A DNA stretch of 7,003 nt, taken from NCBI GenBank assembly GCA_002298155.1, contig DBME01000181.1, positions 1-7,003 of the forward strand, written 5' to 3'. The notes beneath the pieces are model-generated. The model had not been told where the DNA came from and did not search any database. It was given only the letters and a program-made list of their open reading frames with translations. Of the stretch, positions 1 to 5,138 are shown in pieces (positions within the stretch are counted from its first letter, which is position 1; the number at the start of each line of letters is the position of its first letter). The translations under genes were made by a program, and so were the position numbers. The DNA is from Holophagaceae bacterium UBA706. Its GTDB lineage: Bacteria > Acidobacteriota > Holophagae > Holophagales > Holophagaceae.

Positions 1-115
1 GGCGGGTGTGGAGGCAGGTGATGCGGCGAAGGAGGTCGTCCTTGGCGTCGGCCATGAGGAGGGCTGAACAGAGCACGGCCAAGGCCGCGAGACGGACTTC
101 CTTCAATTCCGGCAT
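1..115 (-). CDS. 5' part of a gene running off the left edge, unknown product
   Basis: An open frame starts at ATG 115-113 and stays open for 38 codons to the window edge. A good Shine-Dalgarno (GAGG, 6 nt before the ATG) supports the start. The protein begins MPELKEVRLAALAVLCSALL and continues MADAKDDLLRRI. Residues 9-21 are hydrophobic and end in Ala-Asp-Ala before a charged stretch, which could be a signal peptide cleaved near residue 24. The n-region is unusually acidic for that, so an amphipathic helix of a cytoplasmic protein is equally possible. It is separated from the Fe-S protein gene upstream by a terminator and a candidate promoter, so it is probably its own transcription unit. 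I do not recognise the family from this fragment. Confidence 0.55.
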   Translation of the reverse strand, partial: MPELKEVRLAALAVLCSALLMADAKDDLLRRITCLHTR

Positions 116-197
116 CCACCACCTCTGGTTTTACTTTTGCAACAATAGATTTGATTATGGTTGTGTTGATCAAGGCGCGATGCCTGAAGATCGGCTC

Positions 198-225
198 AAG
201 ATACGGCATCCTTCGGCCTTTTCAA
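198..225 (-). promoter_or_regulatory. candidate sigma70-type promoter for the left-edge gene
   Basis: On the minus strand TTGAAA (225-220) is followed after 16 nt by TATCTT (203-198). They match the -35 and -10 consensus at 5 and 4 of 6 bases. The site lies just past the terminator of the preceding operon and about 75-80 nt before the start codon of the left-edge gene. The match is modest and other AT-rich hexamers lie between it and the gene. Confidence 0.3.
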
Positions 226-240
226 TCCCGCCTCTATTCT

Positions 241-278
241 GAAAAAACCTCAAAGGAACCTTCTACCGGAAAGGTCCC
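241..278 (-). terminator. intrinsic terminator of the Gre/Fe-S operon
   Basis: On the minus strand GGGACCTT (278-271) pairs with AAGGTTCC (262-255) around an 8-nt loop. This gives an 8-bp stem with one G-U pair. It is followed by TTTGAGG and then a run of six T (247-242). It begins 1 nt after the stop codon of the Fe-S protein gene. Stem, spacing and T-run are those of a rho-independent terminator, although the first T stretch is interrupted by GAGG. Confidence 0.75.
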
Positions 279-279
279 C

Positions 280-1560
280 CTAGCCCTTCCCCCCTCCCAG
301 GAGCCGGTCCAGGTAGCGCGACTTCATTTGCCTGCTTGCCATTACCTGCTTGAGAGGCGGCAGTTTCAGGATCACCCCCAGGATCGCGGCCATGGCCCGG
401 TGGTTCCAGAGGGCCTGGTTGTCGAAGATGAGGTTCTGCAGTTTGCCTCGCTCGATCGCCATGAGCACAGCCCGGTGGGCCGTGTTCACCGGGGTAAGCA
501 CCCTTGCCGGCCGCGATTCCAGCGTAAGGGAATGGTCCGGACAGGCCCGCACGCACACCCCGCAGCCCAGGCACAGGTCAGCGTCCAGACGCGCCTTCAT
601 GCGCCGGGGCCGGTGAGGGTCACCGGCCGAGACCAGGCCCATGGCCTCCACCGGACACGCCCGCACACATTTGCCGCAACCGTTGCAATGATCCGGAGCC
701 AGGTGGGGCAGGAAATTGGTGGTGGCGACGGGGTTCAGCACCGCGAAGCGTTTGGCCGCCAGCAGAGCCTCGCAACAGCATCCACAGCAGTTGCAGATGA
801 ACGCCACCCGCTGGCGCACGTTTTCCCCGAACTGCACCAGGCCCTGGTCCCGGGCCGCGTCCAGGAGGTCCAGGCCCTCCCGGACCTCAACCGCCCTGGC
901 CACCCCATGCTTGATGAGGGAGCGGGCCGTGCCGTTGAAGGTCATGCAGATGTCCATGGGCGCCGAACAGGCTTTGCCCAGGTGCTCCATCTTGTGGCGG
1001 CAGTAGCAGGTGCCCACCCCCATGTGGGTCGCGGTGCGGATCACCTCCGAGGCCCGCTCGTAGTCCAGCACCCGGATCGCGTTGTCCCCGGGCAGCGCCG
1101 CCTCGTTCACGAAAACGCGGCCCAGCTGGGTCTCGCCCCCGGCGAACAGCTGCTTCACGAACGCCTCCTCCACGTTGAGGTATTCGTGGAACAGCTCCGC
1201 CAGCAGCTTCTGGTCGTAGCCGTTGCCCACCCGCATGAGGGAGAACTCGAAGAATCCGGCCATGGGCGGGGGGAGCACGAACTGTTGTTCGCCCTTCACC
1301 TCCAGGTCCAGCAGCATGCCCCGGGACGCCAGCGCCTCCAGGACGCCCTGGGTTTCGGCGGCCGGCCGCTTCCAAATCCGGGCGGCCGCCGCCACCGTGA
1401 AGGGCCGGATCGGAAGCAGGGCCACCAGGGCCGCCTCCTCCTGGGTGAAGAGCGTCTCTAGGATGCGGAACAGCAGCTCCGAAGGCGGCGCCCCCTGGGG
1501 GAAGAGGTTGATGCGGTCCGACAGACGCTTGTAGCTGTCCTTGAGGGTCACATGGGCCAT
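280..1560 (-). CDS. Cysteine-rich 4Fe-4S dicluster-domain protein with N-terminal winged-helix-like region
   Basis: The protein has 426 aa. ATG 1560 has GGGAG 6-7 nt upstream, and the frame ends in TAG at 280. Two classical ferredoxin motifs lie near the C terminus: C292/C295/C298 with C302, and C330/C333/C336 with C340. Each is followed by Pro, so the protein should carry two [4Fe-4S] clusters. Ahead of them is a second Cys-rich zone: TCYCRHK (C185, C187), C198, C205, and the cluster ICNCCGCCCE (C256-C263). The total is 18 cysteines, and this arrangement matches hypothetical 4Fe-4S proteins I recall from strict anaerobes. Residues about 25-100 look like a winged-helix fold (LETLFTQEEAALVALL, then a second helix near residue 70). 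No transmembrane segment or signal peptide is visible, so it is probably cytoplasmic. Electron transfer or redox sensing is inferred. The substrate and partner are unknown. It follows the Gre-type gene by 47 nt. Confidence 0.88.
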   Translation of the reverse strand: MAHVTLKDSYKRLSDRINLFPQGAPPSELLFRILETLFTQEEAALVALLPIRPFTVAAAARIWKRPAAETQGVLEALASRGMLLDLEVKGEQQFVLPPPMAGFFEFSLMRVGNGYDQKLLAELFHEYLNVEEAFVKQLFAGGETQLGRVFVNEAALPGDNAIRVLDYERASEVIRTATHMGVGTCYCRHKMEHLGKACSAPMDICMTFNGTARSLIKHGVARAVEVREGLDLLDAARDQGLVQFGENVRQRVAFICNCCGCCCEALLAAKRFAVLNPVATTNFLPHLAPDHCNGCGKCVRACPVEAMGLVSAGDPHRPRRMKARLDADLCLGCGVCVRACPDHSLTLESRPARVLTPVNTAHRAVLMAIERGKLQNLIFDNQALWNHRAMAAILGVILKLPPLKQVMASRQMKSRYLDRLLGGGKG

Positions 1561-1607
1561 GGAAGGCTCCCTGCATGCCGATGGGTCCGGAACAGGGAAA
1601 GTATGAC

Positions 1608-2096
1608 CTAAGGCCTTCGTACGGCCACGACCTCCAGGCGCGCCTTCCCGACGGGGCGCTGCCAGACGACCTCGTCGCCGGGCTCGGCATCCAGGAGCGC
1701 GCCGGCCAGCGGCGAGGTCCAGCTGATGCGGCCGACGCCGGCTTCGGCCTCGTCCTCCCCCACGATGGTCAGCGTGTCCGTGCTCCCATCCTCCCGGCGG
1801 ACCTCCACCGTCAGCCCGAAGCGGACCCGGTCAGGCGCCTGGACGGCGGGATCCACCGGGATCGCCCGCTTCAGCCGCCCCTCCAGCCATCGGAGATCCC
1901 GCTGCAGGAGCGCCATTTCGTTCGAGTCGTCGGAAGGGCTGATCCCCTGGATGCGGGTTTGCAGGTCCTGCGCCTGGACGCGCAGGCGCTGAAGTCCCGC
2001 GGGGGTGATGTAGTTGGGGTGAGGACTCTGGGGGCGCTCGGGCAGCACTTCCGGGCGGGCCGCGTCGTCCGGATCTTTCATGAATGCTCGGTTCAC
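1608..2096 (-). CDS. GreA/GreB-family transcription elongation factor
   Basis: The protein has 162 aa if it starts at GTG 2096. GGAGGG ends 4 nt before this GTG, whereas the in-frame ATG at 2081 has no well-spaced ribosome site, so GTG is preferred. After a Pro-rich lead-in, NYITPAGLQRL (about residues 28-38) opens the helical N-terminal domain typical of Gre factors. DDSNE (56-60) sits where the acidic tip of the coiled coil is expected. The C-terminal FKBP-like domain is clear: ISWTSPLAGALL (124-135), then PGDEV and a closing beta strand. Gre factors enter the RNA polymerase secondary channel and stimulate cleavage of backtracked RNA. The coiled coil here is short compared with GreA, so it may be a specialised paralogue. 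It precedes the Fe-S protein gene by 47 nt and probably shares its transcript. Confidence 0.82.
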   Translation of the reverse strand: MNRAFMKDPDDAARPEVLPERPQSPHPNYITPAGLQRLRVQAQDLQTRIQGISPSDDSNEMALLQRDLRWLEGRLKRAIPVDPAVQAPDRVRFGLTVEVRREDGSTDTLTIVGEDEAEAGVGRISWTSPLAGALLDAEPGDEVVWQRPVGKARLEVVAVRRP

Positions 2097-2190
2097 AACG
2101 CCCTCCGGGCCCGCGGGTAAAGGTTGATCCGGATGCCGGGGGGAGGCAACCCGGAGCCATGCCCGCGTGCATAATCCAGAGAAAGGGTGC

Positions 2191-2260
2191 ATATTAATGA
2201 ATTCAACATGGAAAAATAAACGATTTTAATTTCAATTGAATTTAATGAACAAACGAAGGA
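2191..2260. promoter_or_regulatory. AT-rich divergent promoter region with near-palindrome
   Basis: Between the Gre-type gene (minus) and the cytochrome gene (plus) a strongly AT-rich block interrupts the GC-rich background. It holds a 20-bp near-palindrome at 2226-2245 with a perfect TTCAATTGAA core (2231-2240) and only one mismatched pair. A second palindrome, TGAATTCA, lies at 2198-2205. A weak plus-strand promoter could be TTCAAC (2202-2207), 17 nt, TTTAAT (2225-2230), which would put the transcript start inside the near-palindrome. No minus-strand promoter stands out. The regulator is unknown. Confidence 0.4.
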
Positions 2261-2308
2261 AGCTTGCCAACCCCTTGGGTGAAGCTCCCCCGACGGGCGT
2301 CTCTTCTC

Positions 2309-2355
2309 CTGGATGGCAGGCGCCATCCGGATCACCCCACGCCGAACCATCGGCG
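2309..2355 (+). other. two hairpins in the cytochrome mRNA leader
   Basis: GGATGGC (2311-2317) and GCCATCC (2322-2328) form a 7-bp stem with a 4-nt AGGC loop, extendable to 9 bp by a U-G and a C-G pair (2309-2330). Nine nt later CGCCGA (2340-2345) and TCGGCG (2350-2355) form a 6-bp stem with loop ACCA. The second hairpin ends 7 nt before the Shine-Dalgarno GGGAG at 2363-2367. There is no T-run, so these are not terminators. I could not match them to a known riboswitch. Confidence 0.45.
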
Positions 2356-2373
2356 CACAGCAGGGAGATCATC

Positions 2374-2976
2374 ATGCAAACGAGATCCATCCTCATCGCC
2401 TCAGGCGTGTTCCTCACCGCCGCGTTCTGCACCGCGCTCCTGCCCGCGCACGCGGGTCAGGCCGGCGAAGGCCGAGGCGAACGCCACGGCGAAGGCCGGG
2501 ACGACGGTGACAACCGCTGGCAGAAGGGGCTGGCCATCGCCCCCGTCCAACTGAACTTCCAGGACCGGAACAAACGCCTGGTCGGCCTGGGGAGCTACAT
2601 CGTCAATGGCGTCGCCGGGTGCAACGACTGCCACACGCACCCCAATTTCGCGCCCGGAGGCGATCCGTACCTGGGCCAGCCCAAGATGATCAACACTGCA
2701 AACTACTTGGCGGGCGGCAGGGTCTTCGGGCCGTTCATCTCCCGCAACATCACGCCCGAAGCGCCTTCGGGCCTACCGGCCGGCCTCACCCTCGCGCAGT
2801 TCAAGGAGGTGCTCCGGGTGGGCACCGACTTCGACAACGCCCACCCCCAGTTCGGCCCCCTCCTCCAGGTCATGCCCTGGCCCGTGTACCAGAGCCTGAC
2901 CGACGAGGACATCGAGGCGATCTACGCCTACCTCAGCGCGATCCCCCACGCCGAGCAGGGACCGGTCGGGCCGTGA
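2374..2976 (+). CDS. Exported monohaem c-type cytochrome
   Basis: The protein has 200 aa. The start at ATG 2374 is chosen because GGGAG lies 6 nt upstream and a clean signal peptide begins there: MQTRS, a hydrophobic core, and LLPAHA with cleavage after about residue 27. The frame extends upstream to 2236, but that stretch is leader-like. A charged Gly/Glu/Arg/His linker (about 28-50) precedes the haem domain. CNDCH at residues 83-87 is the single CXXCH haem-c site. Met167 in VMPWP is the likely distal ligand. SRNITPEAPSG (123-133) and the closing helix LTDEDIEAIYAYL are typical of class-I cytochromes of the dehydrogenase-associated type. It should act in the periplasm as an electron carrier. 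It stands alone, divergent from the Gre-type gene and convergent with the regulator, so its redox partner is not visible. Confidence 0.88.
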   Translation: MQTRSILIASGVFLTAAFCTALLPAHAGQAGEGRGERHGEGRDDGDNRWQKGLAIAPVQLNFQDRNKRLVGLGSYIVNGVAGCNDCHTHPNFAPGGDPYLGQPKMINTANYLAGGRVFGPFISRNITPEAPSGLPAGLTLAQFKEVLRVGTDFDNAHPQFGPLLQVMPWPVYQSLTDEDIEAIYAYLSAIPHAEQGPVGP

Positions 2977-2991
2977 GCCCGTGTTCAAGAA

Positions 2992-3032
2992 AGGCCCTCA
3001 CGTGGACCGGCAAGGGACCCTCGTGAGGGCCT
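2992..3032. terminator. bidirectional terminator-like inverted repeat between convergent genes
   Basis: AGGCCCTCACG (2992-3002) and CGTGAGGGCCT (3022-3032) are perfect 11-bp inverted arms around a 19-nt spacer. They sit between the cytochrome stop (2976) and the stop of the minus-strand regulator (3064). Read on the minus strand the stem is followed by TTCTTG, giving a short T-rich tail. On the plus strand no T-run follows. It probably terminates the regulator operon and may help terminate the cytochrome transcript. Confidence 0.6.
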
Positions 3033-3063
3033 CCGCTAGGCCAGTGGGCCCCCCGGGACCCGC

Positions 3064-3372
3064 TCAGGCCCCGAAGAAGGCCCGCATGCGTTCCCGGTAT
3101 GCCTGGAGCGCCGACCGACCGGCCGCCGTGATGCGGAAGGAGGTTGCGGGAATGCGCCCCCGGAAGGCCTTCACCGTTTCCAGGTAGCCCCCGGCCTCCA
3201 GCTTCTGGGCGTGGCTGCTCAGGTTCCCCTTGTTGAGGCCCGTCACCCGCTGGAGGTACAGGAACTCCACTTCCTCCGCGGCCGCCAGTACGGTGAGGAT
3301 GGTGAGGCGCGCAGGCTCGTGGACCAGGCGGTCCAGATCCAGGATCGGCGGGAGCGCGTCCTCAGGCCGCAT
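3064..3372 (-). CDS. Small winged-helix transcriptional regulator
   Basis: The protein has 102 aa from ATG 3372, which has GGAG 7 nt upstream. The frame stays open further upstream, but that part overlaps the preceding gene. The sequence fits the compact MarR/ArsR-like winged-helix family (the Pfam HTH_34 type). LVHEPARLTILTVLA (16-30) is the first helix, VEFLYLQRVTG (35-45) follows, and NKGNLSSHAQKLEAGGYL (47-64) holds the recognition helix. The wing runs about 65-82 (ATSFRITAAGR), followed by a C-terminal dimerisation helix. No cysteine or histidine metal site is seen, so the signal may be a small molecule or the membrane partner. The start codon lies inside the end of the membrane-protein gene (11-bp overlap), implying translational coupling. 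Autoregulation through the palindrome at 4104-4120 is inferred. Confidence 0.85.
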   Translation of the reverse strand: MRPEDALPPILDLDRLVHEPARLTILTVLAAAEEVEFLYLQRVTGLNKGNLSSHAQKLEAGGYLETVKAFRGRIPATSFRITAAGRSALQAYRERMRAFFGA

Positions 3373-4081
3373 GGAAACGCTCCAGTTCGCGGACCACCCC
3401 CCGGTAGTTCCTGAAGCGCCGGAGCCCGCGGAAAAGATAAACGACCGAAAGCACGGCATAGGGCGGGACGAGGAGGATGAGGCTCGCCCCGATGCCCGCG
3501 TGGACGAACAGGGTTCCCGTCACGGTGAGGACCATGAGGATGCTCCGGCCCTCCTGGGAGAGATCCCTCCACCGGGCCACGAGGAGCAGTCCCCCCAGGG
3601 CAGGCACGGCGATGCCGCCCCAGAAGGCCCAGCGTTCCAGGTGGATACCCCAGAGCACGGGACGGAGGGCGAGGTAGAGGGTCAGCACACCCAGCAGGCC
3701 CAGGACGACCGCCCGTTTCCGGGCCTCATCCTGGCCTTCGGCCTGGGCCACGACCCGGCCGAACTGGCCCCGGCTCCACAGGCTCACCAGCCAGAACCCC
3801 AGGAACCAGACCAGGGGGCTCAGCCCGAAGAAAAGCTGGAACACATGGGGCAGCGCATGGTCGTTCACCAGGAAATACCGGAGGGCCGGTATCCCGCCCG
3901 ACACGCCATCCCGCTCATAGAAGGCCATGGCCACGCCCACCGCCATGCCCGACAGGAACAGGAAGAGCATCCCGCCCCAGAGGGTGGCGATGCCTGCGGC
4001 ATCCTTCGAGCATTCGGCGTACCGCCGGGTCAGATCCTGCAGGTGATCCATATCCCGTACGGGTTTGGACAGGGTTTCCAT
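3362..4081 (-). CDS. Multi-spanning membrane protein of unknown function
   Basis: The protein has 239 aa from ATG 4081, with GGAG 5 nt upstream. The frame reaches 4159, but that extension would cover the operator palindrome and has no ribosome site. A hydrophilic N-terminal helix (1-30) is followed by about five to six hydrophobic segments near residues 33-54, 78-101, 124-146, 152-170, 180-204 and 206-218. A basic, charged tail (219-239) follows. Loops are short and I see no catalytic motif, nucleotide-binding site or metal cluster. It overlaps the winged-helix regulator gene and probably shares its promoter. Such pairs often have the regulator controlling the membrane protein, but transport, sensing or envelope adaptation cannot be told apart here. 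Confidence 0.8.
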   Translation of the reverse strand: METLSKPVRDMDHLQDLTRRYAECSKDAAGIATLWGGMLFLFLSGMAVGVAMAFYERDGVSGGIPALRYFLVNDHALPHVFQLFFGLSPLVWFLGFWLVSLWSRGQFGRVVAQAEGQDEARKRAVVLGLLGVLTLYLALRPVLWGIHLERWAFWGGIAVPALGGLLLVARWRDLSQEGRSILMVLTVTGTLFVHAGIGASLILLVPPYAVLSVVYLFRGLRRFRNYRGVVRELERFHAA

Positions 4082-4103
4082 GGTGTCTCCGATCCTGCAA
4101 TCA

Positions 4104-4120
4104 AGTTTGCATTGCAAACT
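4104..4120. promoter_or_regulatory. perfect 17-bp palindrome, putative operator
   Basis: AGTTTGCA and TGCAAACT form perfect 8-bp arms around one central T. The centre lies 31 bp before the membrane-protein start (4081) and 66 bp before the divergent PhzF-family start (4178). Size, symmetry and position fit a dimeric winged-helix repressor binding near the transcription start, and the regulator encoded in the adjacent operon is the natural candidate. It could also influence the PhzF-family gene. That it is bound by this regulator is inference. Confidence 0.6.
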
Positions 4121-4140
4121 GGTTGGAGGCAAGTGCTTTT

Positions 4141-4169
4141 TCGCAAGGGGATCCTCCAAGGCATAGAAT
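4141..4169 (+). promoter_or_regulatory. weak promoter candidate for the PhzF-family gene
   Basis: TAGAAT (4164-4169) matches the -10 consensus at 5 of 6 bases. TCGCAA (4141-4146) lies 17 nt upstream as a poor -35. Transcription would begin only a few nt before ATG 4178, giving a leaderless or nearly leaderless message. That agrees with the absence of a well-spaced Shine-Dalgarno in front of this gene. Confidence 0.28.
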
Positions 4170-4177
4170 CAAGGGCC

Positions 4178-4969
4178 ATGGCCCAGCGCATCCCCTTCCA
4201 CCAGATCGACGCCTTCGCGCCGGCGCCCTTCCAGGGCAACCCGGCGGCCGTCATGCTCCTGGAGGACTGGCTCCCCGACGACCTGATGCTGCGCATCGCC
4301 CAGGAGAACAACCTGGCCGAGACCGCCTTCCTGGTCCGGGAGGCGGCCGGATGGCACGTGCGCTGGTTCACCACCGCCTACGAGATCGACCTGTGCGGCC
4401 ACGCCACCCTGGCCAGCGCATGGCTCATCCTCCATGAGCTGGAACCCGGCGCGGACCGCGTGGCTTTCCGGAGCCGCAGCGGCCCCCTCGCCGTGGAGCG
4501 CGAAGGGGACCTGCTGGTGGTGGACCTGCCCGCCCGCCCCGGCGAGGCCGCCACGCAGCACCTCGACGCCCTGGAGGCCGCCCTGGGAGTCCGGCCGAGG
4601 GCTGCCCTGCTGTCCCGCGATCTCGTGGCCGTCCTGGAAGACGAGGACGCGGTGCGCGGCCTGGAACCGGACTACGCCGCCCTGGCGGACCTCCCCGGCC
4701 TGGGCACCCTGATCACCGCCCCGGGCCGCTCCTACGACTTCGTATCGCGATGCTTCTATCCGCAGGACATCCCCCCCGAGGACCCGGTCACCGGAAGCGC
4801 GCATTGCACGCTGGTCCCCTACTGGGCCGCGCGCCTGGGACGCACGCGCCTGCGGGCTTTCCAGGCCTCCCCCCGGGGCGGAGAACTGGCCTGCGAGCTC
4901 CGGGGGGATCGTGTGCGCCTGGGCGGCCGGGCCGTGAAGGTCCTCGAAGGGCACATGATCCTGCCCTGA
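4178..4969 (+). CDS. PhzF-family isomerase/epimerase-like protein
   Basis: The protein has 263 aa, the normal length for the family. It starts at ATG 4178 with MAQRIPFHQIDAFAPAPFQG, which matches the conserved PhzF N terminus. Visible signatures are NPAAV (21-25), QENNLAETAF (42-51) with Glu48 at the catalytic acid position of PhzF, DLCGHATLAS (71-80), PPEDPVTGSAHC (199-210) and SPRGGEL (231-237). Together they indicate the two-lobed diaminopimelate-epimerase-like fold. PhzF itself isomerises dihydro-3-hydroxyanthranilate in phenazine synthesis, but no other phenazine genes are here. Most genomic homologues have unknown substrates, so this is a family call only. The open frame upstream of 4178 is chance coding opposite the membrane gene. 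The gene is divergent from the membrane protein and appears monocistronic. Confidence 0.9.
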   Translation: MAQRIPFHQIDAFAPAPFQGNPAAVMLLEDWLPDDLMLRIAQENNLAETAFLVREAAGWHVRWFTTAYEIDLCGHATLASAWLILHELEPGADRVAFRSRSGPLAVEREGDLLVVDLPARPGEAATQHLDALEAALGVRPRAALLSRDLVAVLEDEDAVRGLEPDYAALADLPGLGTLITAPGRSYDFVSRCFYPQDIPPEDPVTGSAHCTLVPYWAARLGRTRLRAFQASPRGGELACELRGDRVRLGGRAVKVLEGHMILP

Positions 4970-5138
4970 AAAGCGCTGGGGGGTCCTGCAAGAATTCTCC
5001 AGGAATACATGACACATTCGACGAGTTAAGGGACCTGTGACTTACGTCTCAGGGTTCCCTCGCCCGCCCTCGATACCATATGGAGAGCGGACGCCAGGGC
5101 AAAAAGCGGAGCGTCCCGGAATTTGACGAGGTGTCAAG
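4970..5138 (+). other. non-coding leader region upstream of kdd with possible weak hairpins
   Basis: No gene is supported here. AGGGACCTG (5029-5037) can pair with CAGGGTTCCCT (5050-5060) with a 2-nt bulge. GGACGC (5089-5094) can pair with GCGTCC (5111-5116). TTGAC (5123-5127) and GTCAA (5133-5137) flank GAGGT, which is the kdd Shine-Dalgarno. No convincing -35/-10 pair or T-run terminator was found, so how the operon is started and how the PhzF-family transcript ends remain open. Each stem is short enough to be chance. Confidence 0.3.

Noticed and set aside
151..1461. Plus-strand open frame of 436 codons
   Set aside because: It lies antisense to the Fe-S protein gene, has low-complexity His/Arg/Gln-rich translation and no ribosome site; it is a GC-rich shadow.
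2236..2373. Upstream extension of the cytochrome frame
   Set aside because: The signal peptide and a good Shine-Dalgarno both point to ATG 2374; the extension would put 46 odd residues before the signal peptide.
3230..4177. Long 5' extension of the PhzF-family frame
   Set aside because: The stretch is antisense to the regulator and membrane protein, and PhzF homology begins exactly at ATG 4178.
4991..4998. AGAATTCT palindrome after the PhzF-family gene
   Set aside because: An 8-bp palindrome is common by chance and its flanks do not extend symmetrically.
5043..5116. Fragments recalling a glycine riboswitch (TCTCAGG, GGAGAG, GGGCAA) ahead of kdd
   Set aside because: The order and spacing do not form a complete aptamer, and the closing CTCTCAGG after the core is absent.
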